A program made the position numbers and the translations under genes. Shown one piece after another: positions 40,295-51,278 of a stretch of 64,000 nt of DNA. The notes beneath the pieces were generated by a model. It ran no database searches, was not told the DNA's origin, and saw only the letters and a list, made by a program, of their open reading frames with translations. Within the stretch, counting starts at the first letter, position 1, and each line of letters opens with the position of its first letter. Source of the DNA: Anniella stebbinsi (taxonomy: Eukaryota; Chordata; Lepidosauria; Squamata; Anniellidae); contig JARDYH010000004.1 in the NCBI GenBank assembly GCA_029215795.1, positions 27,284,001 through 27,348,000 of the forward strand, given 5' to 3'.

Positions 40295-40429
40295 CTAAAC
40301 GTTAACAAGTAGTCATAAACATAGGCAAGAGGTGCCGTAGAAAGGCACAAAAGGAATTAGGAGAAGAGACCCGAGAGCAAATAAATGATAAAGCACAGAC
40401 TGTCAAGTTCAGTTTCTGACTTCGGCTCT

Positions 40430-40576
40430 TTCCGATAACATGACCCGACAATTCCCGAAGAAAGAGAGGAGGAAGCTGTTCTATGTACGGAATTTGCGCG
40501 CGGCACGCCGCGTACGTAGTTACGAGCGCTACGCATGCGTGGTAAGAGAGGAAGTAGCCCGGCCGTTTCTGTCGTC
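40430..40576 (+). promoter_or_regulatory. TP53RK: TP53RK CpG-rich core promoter
   Basis: This short stretch is dense in CpG (GCGCGCGGCACGCCGCGTACG) and sits just 5' of the start codon. It contains CGCATGCG at 40532-40539, the core of an NRF1-type site, which would suit a housekeeping gene. The motif is seen; its function is inferred. No TATA box is evident. Confidence 0.6.
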
Positions 40577-40826
40577 ATGGCGGGTCCAGATGCTGAGGGG
40601 AGCCCGGCTGAGGCCGAACCTGAGGCGACTCCTGCGCCCATGGAGGGACTGCAGCTGGCACAGCAGGGAGCGGAGGCGCGGCTCTACCGGGGTCAATTCC
40701 TCGGCCGCCCAACCGTGATGAAGCTCCGTTTCCCCAAGCGTTACCGACACCCACTGCTGGAGGAACGGCTGAGCCGGAAGCGGACGGCGCAAGAGGCCCG
40801 CTCGTTGCTCCGCTGTCGACGGGCAG
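40577..40826 (+). CDS. TP53RK: TP53RK exon 1
   Basis: The exon runs from the ATG to a CAG|GTGGGG donor and encodes residues 1-83 plus the first base of Gly84: an Ala/Glu/Pro-rich N-terminus, the glycine-poor nucleotide loop [13 protein letters not shown] typical of Bud32, and RRTxQEAR-like and LLRCRRAG segments. It is GC-rich and continuous with the promoter. Confidence 0.96.
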
Positions 40827-42642
40827 GTGGGGGGTGGGGCCTCTGCTATGGGGGCGGGGCTTGAGCAGGGATTGGAAGAGACGGAAAGCAAGGGGAGGGT
40901 TTTTCTGCCTTTTAACAAAGCTGCCCTGCAAAGTAATGAATGGGGATACCACGTGTTTCTTTCTCAAAGAATGTGTAGAAATTCAAACCAACATGCAGTT
41001 TGATTCTAATCTAATTTTGCTAACCTGAGGCTAAAATTGCTTTCGCATATATCTGGACTAAGCGGGAAAACTCATTATTCACACAGAAGGGACTAAACGA
41101 ACATGGTTTGTTACTGTGTTATTTCTGTCACTTCCAAAACTTGTTGTTGATTCCGTTTTATTATTCACTTTTATTAACAAGAAAATATATATTTGATAAG
41201 TTAAAAGGTATTCTAATGTGGATCTCTCCCCTCCCCCCTTGTTTGGGAATTACAGAAATGTTCTCTATATGGTTGTAAATATCACCATTCTGCATGTGCC
41301 CTACTCATTGTGGGGCAGCACTAAAAAGTCGGGATTCAGTAGAAAATATTCCATGTTTTGAGATTTTCCATAGACATCCTGAAACTCTTGGTTTTGTCTG
41401 AGACACTGCAACTGTGTAAGGAACTTTAGGCTAAAAGGTTTCTGGTCAGTTACAGCTTGTGTTTTACATCTTCAAAACTTTGCTGAACTTGCTGGGAATC
41501 ATCAGAAAGGTCAGAACCTGAAGATGGCAGAGCAGTGTCTTGCTTGGTGAAATGTGTCAACCTTAAAGTTGGGGGATTGTTATTCACCTTGTGCTCCAGT
41601 TGCCAGAGGCCCCTCACCCATACCTCATAAACCCTCTGCCACTCCCAGCTTCTTTTCCCCAACTACACTCCCCTTCTCTTCCCAGACTCCTTGGCTTCCA
41701 CAAGAGTGGGAAGAAGCCAAGAAGGGCAGCTGGTTTGCAGTGGCTTTCTATGGCACAGTATTCATGATGGTTGTCATAGAACTCTGAGTTTACTAAGGCT
41801 GGAAGGGAGAACGGGAGAATTTGCAGACTCCATAACGTAGTCCTGTTGATACAGGTCTGCATTCTGGAGGCAATGCTGGAGCAGCACTTGTCTCACATCT
41901 TATCTCAAAGAATAGGTAGAATTTAAAGTAGAATGGGAACAAATTTGGTTGCCTGGAAGCAAGTTTCATTAGCCATAGGCGGCAAGGTGCAAGCTTGAAC
42001 TTTTATGTGTATTTACTGCAAAAAGTAGCTTTGTGTGGTCAGAAAACTCTTGTTTTCTGGCATTGTTTAATTATGATAATGTATTATTTTATTTTGCATG
42101 ATCAGACTATTAAATGTACATAGGACAAATCTATAGACTAATAGTTTATGATCCTCTTTTTAGGGATTTCTGCTCCCGTTGTATACTTCGTTGATTATGT
42201 TTCCAACTGTATATATCTTGAAGATATCGTGGGATCGATTACAGTCCGGGACTATATCATCTCTGAACAGCAATCTAGGAAAAGTGCCAACAATCTTATT
42301 TTGTTAGCAGAGAAGATCGGTGAGATTTTGGCACGAATGCATGATGAGGATCTTGTACATGGGGATCTCACAACTTCTAATATGCTTTTGCGACCTCCAG
42401 CAGAAAAGCTGGAGCTCGTGTTAATAGATTTTGGACTGAGCTTCATTTCTGCTCTTCCTGAAGATAAGGGTGTTGATTTGTATGTCTTGGAGAAAGCCTT
42501 TTTGAGTACCCACCCAAACACAGAAGTTCTGTTTGAAACACTCTTGAAGAAGTACTCAGCTACATCTAAAAAATCAGTCCCAGTGATTAAAAAGCTGGAT
42601 GAAGTACGGCTAAGAGGAAGAAAGAGATCCATGGTTGGATAA
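40577..42642 (+). CDS. TP53RK: TP53RK (PRPK/Bud32) atypical kinase, two exons, 242 residues
   Basis: TP53RK is the Bud32-family subunit of the KEOPS/EKC complex, acting with OSGEP, TPRKB, LAGE3 and GON7 in t6A modification of ANN-decoding tRNAs; the mammalian protein is also reported to phosphorylate p53. The join is 40577-40826 plus 42164-42642 (729 bp including stop). Visible residues: the lysine of VMKLRFPK (K49), the catalytic loop HGDLTTSN (D151, N156), the metal-binding IDFG (D172), and the basic tail [11 protein letters not shown], which is nearly identical to human. The protein is 11 residues shorter than the 253-residue human form because the variable N-terminus is shorter. The start has the context GTCATGGCG. 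No frame break is visible, so the gene looks functional. It diverges from SLC2A10 across a 13-kb intergenic region. Confidence 0.97.
40827..42163 (+). other. TP53RK: TP53RK intron
   Basis: A 1337-bp intron with GTGGGG donor and TTTTTAG acceptor. The donor side is G-rich. No repeats with clear ends were seen. Confidence 0.85.
42164..42642 (+). CDS. TP53RK: TP53RK exon 2
   Basis: The acceptor is TCTTTTTAG at 42155-42163. The exon restores Gly84 (G|GG) and continues [11 protein letters not shown] to the TAA at 42640-42642. It carries the whole catalytic core and the C-terminal lobe ([20 protein letters not shown]), which is highly conserved. Confidence 0.97.
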
Positions 42643-42783
42643 AAAAATGCAAGCAGCATGCAAGAGAAAGGGAGAGAGGTTTAACTTTGTATGCACTTCA
42701 AATAGTTTCAGTTATGTCAGATTATAAAATAAAAGTCAGCTGTTGTCATTGTATCAGCTGTTGTCATTGTATCATTTTTATAC

Positions 42784-42789
42784 AATAAA
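42784..42789 (+). terminator. TP53RK: Likely TP53RK polyadenylation signal AATAAA
   Basis: AATAAA lies 142 bp after the stop codon and is followed by a T/G-containing stretch. Other AT-rich hexamers sit slightly upstream near 42726. Just before it, at 42736-42773, an 18-bp unit containing CAGCTGTTGTCATTGTAT is tandemly duplicated. Confidence 0.6.
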
Positions 42790-43544
42790 GCTGTTCATGG
42801 TTTTATGGCTAGGATGTGATTACTTACCTAATGATAGCTGGAGAATTTAAGAACAAACACAATTAACTGCTGAAGGACACTACAGTTTAGCTTCCACTTC
42901 ATCTGCTTACTTTGCCTAAGCCAAACAGTAACTTATACTGGGAACTGAAAACAAGGTTATCCTAGAAGATGACATAAATGCTGGGCATTATTTCTTATGT
43001 TGGGCTTAGGTAGCCCAATTGGGTTGTCCTCCCTGCTTAGATCAGGCCAAGGTTGGCAGGATCCTATGTTCTTCATAGAACATAGCCTCATAGAACATAG
43101 CCTCATGTGCCAAGAATAGGCTTGTGGCCTTAAATGCTTTTTTTTAACAGCCTGATCTTGGCGCCCCTAAACCTGCTAGTTTCATTCTGCATTGGATTAG
43201 GCTGTTAGGTTGTAATCCTCTGCTTGTTGTTTTGGGCATAAACTTGGTTGAATCCAGTGGAGCTTGCTTCTAACTAAACATGTACACAGCTACACAGCTA
43301 AATATCTTATTAAGTAAGTTATAGTGATTTGGTCACTTCTGAGTAAACAAGTTTAGGATTGTGATGTAGGTCTTAGCAGAAATTACTAATAAAACTAGCA
43401 ATTGCTTATTATTAGTTTGTAACTCTATATAGTCAGAACTTGCTTTAAATAGTTATTCTAGGTCATGTAATTCAGGGCTGGCTTCTTATAGCTGCAGATG
43501 CAAACCTAAAGGCCACTAAAATCAGTGGTGTGTAAGCATGCTTA

Positions 43545-43935
43545 AGGCATATATTAAAACATTTTTATCCTGCCTTTCTGTCTTACAAAAGACAGCCACC
43601 AATAATGAATAAAATATAATAATGAATAAAAAATAAAATACTTTATAAAAGGATAGAACAGCCAAAAAGCCTGCAGGTTGCCAGCTCAACTTTCAAATAA
43701 TAATAAAAAACCTGGGGAAACGTTAATAGCAACAGCCCTTCATGATAATCATGCTTACACCAAAAAGCCAAGGTTTCGCTCCTTGATAGAAGGCAAATAG
43801 AGAAGGAATCAGGTGGGAATTCCACAGTCCAGCTGTCACGTTTTGCAATGTCACCATCTGTACTTCAGATGACGTAAGGACCTGGAGCAGGGCCTCTGAT
43901 GTTGATCTGACTGATTGTTCAGGTAGGAACATACA
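43545..43935 (-). mobile_element. L2-type LINE 3' region
   Basis: Tail TTTTTATCCTGCCTTTCTGT at one end, GGGAATTCCACAGTCCAGCT and GAGCAGGGCCTCTGATGTT further in. Confidence 0.5.
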
Positions 43936-44399
43936 CATTGGGAGCAACTCTCAATTAACTGCATGAGTAAATGTATATAGGATTGGGCTGTAGCTTTGTG
44001 GGAGAATTGAGGCCTAAACCTACAATCCAAAACACACTTAGGCTGAAACCTAAATGATATGAAATTGTGGCCATGCTCATATTTCAGTAAATATATCTAG
44101 CTTAGAAATAAATCAAATACTGAAATGTGCAAAATAAGAGTAGGACATCACATCTTTAAAAATGAAACGCAGATGCTACAACTAGATGTTTCGACTTTGT
44201 GAAACGTCAGAAATATGTAACAAAACTCAGACTATTATATGCTTCAATGAAGCATTGTTACTTGAGCCTCTCCACTGTTTGCATTGTTACAAGTATGAGT
44301 AGAGAGTAGAAGTGATCATATCCAACACATGCTAATCCCAATATGTGAAAGCCAGACTTCTAAAAGTCAGGCAAGGCTTTTATGTAAACATGACTTAAG

Positions 44400-44487
44400 G
44401 CAGTAATCCTAACCCCTCTAACCTGGAAGTAACCACCACTGAACTCAGTGGGATTTATTTCTAAATAGTTATGTATAGGATTGCAGT
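44400..44487. repeat. 88-bp palindromic repeat, family 3
   Basis: Copy with CAGTAATCCTAACC at one end and TATAGGATTGCAG at the other; the centre is CACTGAACTCAGTGGGATTT. Confidence 0.6.
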
Positions 44488-44611
44488 CATATGCACATTT
44501 AATTGAGAACAATTTCCAACAAGCATAGTGAGACTTAATTTTGTCAACATGTTTAGTAGTGGACTGCATGGTTTCTGTTTTCTTACGCAACAGCTCTGAA
44601 CAAAGATTACA

Positions 44612-44934
44612 CAGTGGCTGAGTTCAGACGACACTTCAGGCAACGGAGGAGGGAAGAGGCAATGGACGGTACGTTATTTTTGGAGTGCCCTCCACACGGC
44701 ATGTTGCCCCTCTCCCTGTCGCACTGCTGAAAGTCACGGCCTCATAATAAGCAACAGGGCTCCGAAAAACAACAGAGCAGCCTGTTGTTTTCCCCTGTTG
44801 CTTAATAACTTATCGACAGTTGTGTGTGCATTGTGAGTTGCCCGACACATGACACAATAAGCATCACAACTGATGGTTGTCTCTTCCCCCCTCCGTTGTC
44901 TAAAGTGTCATCCGAACTCACTCAGTGTTTCACA
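44612..44934. mobile_element. Palindromic element family 6, long copy
   Basis: Ends GGCTGAGTTCAGACGACACT and AGTGTCATCCGAACTCACTC are inverted, with GGCAACGGAGGAGGGAAGAG paired with TTCCCCCCTCCGTTGTC just inside. The interior of about 240 bp includes CAACAGGGCTCCG and a second inverted pair around AACAACAGAGCAGCC. Confidence 0.6.
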
Positions 44935-45137
44935 ATTTGCCAACAACTAAAGTACATTCATGTTTCTCTATTCATGTTACTTGCAAGGAACTATGCTTAG
45001 AATCTCAGCCGTCAGAGTAAGTCACATTGAACTTAGTGGTGCTTTCAAGCCATAGTATTGGGCTGCATAGCTACAGAATTCAGTATGGCTTTTTATGAAA
45101 GTTGGTTAGGCTAAGGCTGTTAATCCCATGAACATTA

Positions 45138-45455
45138 GGCTGACCATATGAAAAGGAGGACAGGGCTCTTGTATCTTTAACAATTGTGTAGAAAAGGGGA
45201 TTTCAGCAGGTGTCATTTCTATGCATGCAGCACCTGGTGAAATTCCTGCTTCATCACAACAGTGAAAGCTGCAGGAGCAGCTTTGAATCTTGACCAGATT
45301 CAAAAGAGGGCAGGGCTCCTGCAGCTTTAACCATTGTGATGAAGAGGGAATTTCACCAGGTTCTGCATATATACAAATGACACCTGCTGAAATCCCATTT
45401 TCTATGCAACTGTTAAAGGTACAGGAGCCCTGTCCTCCTTTTCATATGGTCAGCC
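45138..45455. mobile_element. Family 1 palindromic element, dimer copy
   Basis: Ends GGCTGACCATATG and CATATGGTCAGCC, 318 bp long, with a central CTTGACCAGATTCAAAAG. It keeps the four-arm arrangement of the other dimers. Confidence 0.7.
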
Positions 45456-45578
45456 TGCAGTTAGGCCTAGTTCTTACATGCACAGGATTGGTCTTTGCTG
45501 TACTTCAGTTGTTCCACAGAGCACATTCTTCAACATAGTGCCTGGCTGAAGATTTGCAGTGAAATTCTATACAGATAA

Positions 45579-45726
45579 CTGGGGCAGGATCTACACTACT
45601 GCTTTATAATGGTATTGAAGTGCATTGACAACTATTGGGGCCCATGACACATTCTATATACTGTCTTCAAACTGCTTTCATAGTGTTCTAAACTGCTTGG
45701 TGTAGATCTGGCCCTGGTATAGGATT
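45579..45726. mobile_element. Palindromic element family 7, diverged copy
   Basis: Starts GGGGCAGGATCTACAC and ends GGTGTAGATCTGGCCCTG. The internal ATTGAAGTGCATTGACAACT is shared (as near match) with the 39517 copy. Confidence 0.5.
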
Positions 45727-45924
45727 GCCTTGCAAAGTCTAAAATAGAGAGCTATTGCACTAGGATTGCTCAATAGTCTGTGTTTTAATTACCTTACAGC
45801 TTAATCTTGTATGTGTTAATGCAGAAGTAAATCCCACTATTCAACTTTTTTTATTATTATTATGGAGATGTTTGAATGCCAAGTTTTTGCAAAAAGAGGA
45901 GGAAAGGGAGGCAAATAGAAACGT

Positions 45925-46560
45925 GGGCAGGCGGGCGGGATTTCATCAGGCAAATGGCATGAGGGGAAAGGGTTAATCTCTCTCCCTCTTTCATACACGC
46001 ACGCGTCGCCGCACCTTTTCTGATCGCCGCCCCTTTTCTGATCGCCGCCCCTTTTATCGTTATTTGCAAAAACTTCAAATCGCGGGAGGTGCATTGATGC
46101 TTCTTGGTTCCAAGGTGTAATTTGGAGACCGGCTCCTTGCGGTCCGATCCTATTTACCAGGAAATAAGTCCAATTCACCAACTGTATCCCGCGGGGTTTA
46201 CTTTCAGTTAAGCGTGCATAGATCTCAGGTGCCTTTAAAATTGCAAACAATCGAGAGCAAGTTACTAACTGAAACAAGAGAGAAAGCAAAAGGGCGCTGA
46301 GAGGAAGAAGGGAACTCAAAACATCCCTACGTTAGCGTGACCGGCCAGAACATATGTTACGCTGCACGCCTTGTGAATGCAAAGGGAAACGCTTTATTTA
46401 GGCTCCCCTGAAGGGGGCGTGGAGAGACTTCTGAAATAGCACAGCGGCAGCGTGTGGGACTGTAGAGATTACTAGGATTTAGGTAGCGAGTTCGAGACTG
46501 CTGTAGGATGGTTTTCCCCATGCAAGCGTCCTAGCGCCCTCGGTTGTTTGTGTCGTAGGC
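45925..46560. promoter_or_regulatory. CpG-rich stretch, possible promoter without an assigned gene
   Basis: CpG density rises (GGGCGGGCGGG, ACGCACGCGTCGCCGC), with a tandem CTGATCGCCGCCCCTTTT. It lies about 3.1 kb past TP53RK, where human order places the start of SLC13A3. No SLC13A3 first exon could be recognised. Confidence 0.35.
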
Positions 46561-47822
46561 GTATTCACTTACTTGCTAGAAAAAGCTGCTCCAGGTCTAG
46601 TGCCCGTTTCCGCTGTGGATTCAGGGTTCCACCGGCCAGGGCACAATTTTAGACCACCATGGCCATCCTGCGTGCTTTCCTCCTTCCTTAGGCACTTTCT
46701 ACACCATAGGGGTGTGGAGGGAGGGAGGGCGATCCTGGAAGTAACTAATACACACCACCGGCGCCCAGGGACCAGCCTGCGGCCATCCCATGCAAACAGA
46801 CTGGTGTAGAAACGGCCTTAGGTTCCAGCGACTATTCCCGAAAGGGCAGTGAACTCCCTCACCAAGGGCCTTGCAGAGCTGGTAATATGCCCAGGCCACA
46901 TGGGAAGTGTGTGGCCCCCCATTTCAAACTGCTCGTTAAGGACAATGCAGTAAGGACAGCCATCGCAACTTAGGCAAAACTTAGGCATGGCCCTCTGGAG
47001 CTTGTAGTCTGACCGTGGTGTTCAAGAGGGACAGCTTCTGCACTGTTTCTGCAAGGTGGGCTCCTTCTCGATGGGCCGCTTACACTACGGAAGCAGTAGC
47101 GTAAACTGGGGGGGAGAGTGCCCCCTCAAAATCGTGAGCCAACTGGCCCCACAGCCCCCCCCCCCCGTCCTGCCCTCACTTCACGTCAGAACACACCATC
47201 ACTCATAAACCTAATAATGCAGGTTTACTGGTCCTGGTCCCACTGAATTCAACGGGAATTCCTAAACAAAGTTAATTCAAGTTGCCTATTAGAATGTTAC
47301 AAGTGGGACCAGCAACCATTCCTGTCCCCACCCCACCTTCTGTGCCCACCAAGCATGTCCAGTTCTCACTGAACTTTTTTTTTGGCAGGGTGCCCCCCTC
47401 CTTAAAGATGTAAGGAAAATGGAAAAGATTTTAAGATTCATGTATTTATTGTTTGTTTTTAACTGCGTGTGAAATGGTCTGAAGCTTATTCAATAATCTT
47501 TTTGATTAATTTGCTATATTTCTCCAAACCTTGGAGTTTCCCTGAGATGGCTGATACTCCTGTGTGTCGATGGCACTGCGTTGGTTCCATAAGGACCTCC
47601 ACTTCACAGGTAAGTGCCCAGTTGAAGGGCTAGAAGTTGGTCATTTTGCTCTTTGAGGACATTGATTTGGTTTAGAAGGCAGATATTTCTCCACTCATGT
47701 TACCACTGTTCAGTAACTCCACCAAACTGTTTGTTGCTGTCACATGAAGAAGCCTCGGGCCTGCATGTTCTCTTCCCTCCCCTCCTCACCACTCCTGCAT
47801 TAATTTCCTTACAGATGCCTGA

Positions 47823-48060
47823 CCTTGTGGTGTAGTGGCTAAAATGTTGGGACTGGGAATCTGGAGATCTGGGTTCTAGTCCCCACTCCACCATGGAAAC
47901 CCACTGGGTGACTTTGGGCCAATCACAGACTCTCAGCCCAACCTACCTCACAGGGTTGTTGTGAGAATAAAATGGAGAGGAGGAGGATTATGTATGCAGC
48001 CTCAGGTTCCTTGGAGGAAAAAGTGTGGGGTGCAATAATATAAGTGCAATAATAAATAAG
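47823..48060 (+). mobile_element. MIR/CORE-type tRNA-derived SINE
   Basis: The tRNA head CCTTGTGGTGTAGTGGCTAA has an A box; GGGTTCTAGTCCCC is the B box. Then comes the CORE-like body GGTGACTTTGGGCCAATCAC and ACCTCACAGGGTTGTTGTGA, ending in a short tail at about 48060. Confidence 0.7.
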
Positions 48061-48194
48061 CAAACTATAGTTTGCCACAACATCTCTTTTTCTGGCTGGG
48101 CCTGGTGCTTTTATCAGCTGGACAACAAGCAGCTGTTTAGTGTGTGAAGTTCCCCCTACCCCAGGACCTTCACTCCATGCCATTAAAAGCTGTA

Positions 48195-48430
48195 CCTGCA
48201 TTCATTTATTACATTTCTACACTGCCCAACAGCCTAAGCTCTTTGAGTCATTCACAAAAAATAAAACCTTAAAGTACAGCACTAGAAAACATAATACTCA
48301 GCTTTTACAAGTTTAAAACGACAGTATCATACCAATGGAAAAAAACAGCAGCAGTACCAAGACTTAAAAATACAATAACAGATTGAAAAACAACAACACA
48401 GAAATTCAAAGTAGAACAAGGGTGCAGAAT
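48195..48430 (-). mobile_element. L2-type LINE 3' region
   Basis: TTCATTTATTACATTTCTAC, then CAACAGCCTAAGCTCTTTGA, then an A-rich antisense 3' UTR. Confidence 0.5.
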
Positions 48431-48527
48431 TATATATGGGTGGGGGGCTGAATTGCCCACCCACCAAGTGTCTTCCCACCCCTCACCACCACCCACATTC
48501 CTGCTGCTATCTCTGATTGGAGACAAC

Positions 48528-48683
48528 CAGTGGAGGCTGGTGGCTCCGATGTCAGTGGAGCAGTGAATCCCCTTCAGTTTCAGTCAGAACTCTTAAAGCA
48601 GCTATCCAAGTTCTGACTGCTCCTGAATGAAACCCAGAGTGAATTCACTACTCCACTGACATTGGAACCACCAGCCTCCACAG
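48528..48683. mobile_element. Palindromic hAT-like element, family 2
   Basis: Arms CAGTGGAGGCTGGTGGCTCC and GGAACCACCAGCCTCCACAG. The flanks gagacaac and aagataac agree at six of eight positions. The interior has the shared TCAGTCAGAACTC and GTTCTGACTG segments. Confidence 0.72.
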
Positions 48684-49340
48684 AAGATAACAGCAGGATT
48701 CCTCCAGAGGGCAGAGCTTGGCCTCCATTCCCCACCCCCTGGAGGAACCCATTGGTCTGGGGGCTGCTTTGGGCAGCATGGGTTAGGCCCATGGGATGCA
48801 AATTCTGCATACCAGAGCTAGAATTTCTGTCTGGGGGACAAAAGCAGCTATCCAAGGTACAGGAATCCTCTACAGACAAAAACACTATGAAGAAATACAG
48901 CACGGTTGGTCACAAGTAAGTGATCATAGATCTATTTTTTTAAGAGCACAATCCTATGTGTGTTTAGACAGAAAAAAGTCCCACAATTCCCAATATGCAC
49001 AAGCAGTCGTGTCCAAAGCCCTAAAAGTCCTGTATGTAAAGCTAAATTTACCAACAGCAAAATCAAAGCTATACATAATTTTGAGTCCTATTTGAGTTAT
49101 CAAGCCATAATTGAGTTATCAAGTATGCAAGCATATTCCAGACCTGGGGTACATTTCTAAGTTGTGATTTCATCACAGGTCTAATTACAAGATCAGGAAT
49201 TTCCTTTTTTTTTAAAGTTAAAGGGTTCAGGACACAGTGGGAGTTATTTCCTTGTAAACATTGCTATGCTGCAAAAGATCTGTCATGTTCTGTTAGGCTT
49301 TCAGACAGAGCACGTGTTTCAACAGCTGCACGAATTTAAA

Positions 49341-49419
49341 CTGCGGTCCTGTGCAGACTTACCTGGGTGTAAGACCTACTGAACCCAGTGGGACTTACAT
49401 CAGAGTAAATGAACACAAG
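49341..49419. repeat. 88-bp palindromic repeat, family 3
   Basis: Copy with CTGCGGTCCTGTGCAGACTT, ACCTGGGTGTAAG, and GAACCCAGTGGGACTTAC. Confidence 0.55.
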
Positions 49420-49950
49420 AGCATTTAATGGTGTAAATGCTCAAAAAGAAAGGCTTGCAAATCATATACAAGATCTGTGAAACTATGTAACACTTCATCG
49501 AAATTATCATGAGTAGCACATATTGTTTCTGGGGCTGAGAGGACTGTGGGGATAGCCTTTGATTCATGTACCAAGACCAAATCCTCCAGGACAGAGAGAT
49601 CCATTTCTCTGTGTTTAAAGAAATAGCTCTGCTGTTCCCTCGGTGAAGAAAATAACAGGGTAGGTTCAGTAAAATGAAAAGAATCATTACTGGGCAAGGC
49701 AATCCCAGCAAGCAGTCAGACTTGGAGGCTGAGGCTAAAGAGGTGATGCATTGCATGCCAAAAAGAACCATTTCTATTGGATTTAATAAATGCATTTGTC
49801 TCTAGCACCAAGACTCTATCATCGGGACATGGATTTATCTTTGGGGTGGCTGTCACTTGCATCATGCTGACAGGCTCATGCAGCATATTTTTCACCATAT
49901 TTTATCAATGTGGCTTGCGGTATCAAAAATGATAAAATGCTTCAACAGTA

Positions 49951-50268
49951 GGATGACCATATAAAAAGGAGGGCAGGGCTCCTGTATCTTTAACAGTTGC
50001 ATAGAAAAGGGGATTTCAGCAGGTGTCATTTCTGTGCATGCAGCACCTGGTGAAATTCCCTCTTCATCACAACAGTTAAAGCTGCAGGAGCTCTGCCCTA
50101 GAGTGCCCAGATACAACAGAGGGCAGGGCTCCTGCAGCTTTAATTGTAGTGATGAAGAGGGAATTTCACCAGGTGCTGCCTGCATACAAATGACACCAGC
50201 TGAAATTCCATTTTCTATTCAACTGTTAAAGATACAGGAGCCCCGATTTCCTTTTTATATGGTTACCC
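49951..50268. mobile_element. Family 1 palindromic element, dimer copy with 8-bp duplication
   Basis: Ends TAGGATGACCATAT and ATATGGTTACCCTA. The flanks ttcaacag and ttcaaccg agree at seven of eight positions, which is the best evidence that this family makes 8-bp target duplications. The centre is GTGCCCAGATACAACAGAGG. Confidence 0.75.
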
Positions 50269-50777
50269 TATTCAACCGGGAGAACACTCGTTTTAGCCAG
50301 GTTCATTCATTATCTGCAAAAAAGGGTTGAGGAAATAAGCCAAAAAAAGTTGCATAGAGCAGCATCCAATGCCGTTTGAAAGTTAGTGAGACCTATCGCT
50401 AGCACAATGGAAGCTAACGGCTGTGGAAGCTAGCTATCATGGAACCAAGTGAAAAGAGCAGAAACACTCATTTCAAGAATGGGGCATGTCAGCGGAGCTC
50501 CCAGAAGGGATCTCTGCTGATCTGCCTCATTCCAGTAACTAGTTTTCAGGGTTGCTTTAAGAAAAACAAATCCCATTTGTGCTAGTGATACACCCTGCAA
50601 GTACAACAACTAGTAGAGGCACAATCATAGAATCATAGAATCAATGCCCATAATGTGTATTAGTTATTACTGTCTCCTGTCTCTTCCAAAACAACGGTGA
50701 CCATCTGAAAAGGAGAACAGGCATCGTAAGCCTTTTTTTCCTGTCAAAACGTCATTAGATTGCACCCTTAGTTGATC

Positions 50778-50778
<1 letters not shown>

Positions 50779-50816
<38 letters not shown>
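50779..50816. repeat. (TAA)n microsatellite
   Basis: About 12 trinucleotide units; no R4 fragment is recognisable beside it. Confidence 0.95.
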
Positions 50817-50819
<3 letters not shown>

Positions 50820-51222
50820 CAAACACTGTGGGTTCCTCTAAATGAGCAATTTATTGCATACTCGTGATTGGCCACTCATGGAAGGTTTTCAGGTTGATTT
50901 TATGACAGCGTTAACAACCAGGACATTTCCTGCTGAATCCTCCAGAAATCCCAGGATAAAAAGAAACACTTTTAAAGTGGAAATAGCTGGGAAACAGCAG
51001 GATCTTCCGCCACTAGATTATGCTGTCTCAATAGAAGTCAATGGAACTGAACGGAGGGGAAGTATTCAATTCAAACCCCTTGTCGCCCCTCTCCTCCTGC
51101 GTAATTCAGCCCACAACAATTATGCCAAAGAACCAGGAAGCACAAAAGTCCTGGGTAAACAAAACAGTTTCCTTTAACGTAGAGAGCGAGGCTCTTTATC
51201 AGTTTATGGAGGCTCCCTTTGC

Positions 51223-51278
51223 GCATAACCTCTGGCCTCCTTTATACCTGTGGGTATAAAGGAGTCCAGAAGTTATGC
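51223..51278. other. Hairpin with 25-bp arms and 4-nt loop
   Basis: Left arm 51224-51248 and right arm 51253-51277 pair at 23 of 25 positions (core CCTCCTTTATACC / GGTATAAAGGAG). The loop is TGTG, and one further G-C pair extends the stem. Nothing else in this stretch looks like a transposon end. Confidence 0.7.

Noticed and set aside
45837..46319. 160-codon minus-strand open frame with a hydrophobic start
   Set aside because: It crosses a family 3 palindrome and a tandem CpG-rich repeat (GGDQKRGGDQKR), and has no recognisable family.
46440..46520. A tRNA-Tyr-like stretch (TAGCACAGCGGCAGCG, GGACTGTAGAG, TTTAGGTAGCGAGTTCGAGA)
   Set aside because: The anticodon-loop and B-box resemblances are real, but neither the T stem nor the acceptor stem pairs properly. 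At best it is a tRNA pseudogene or a chance match.
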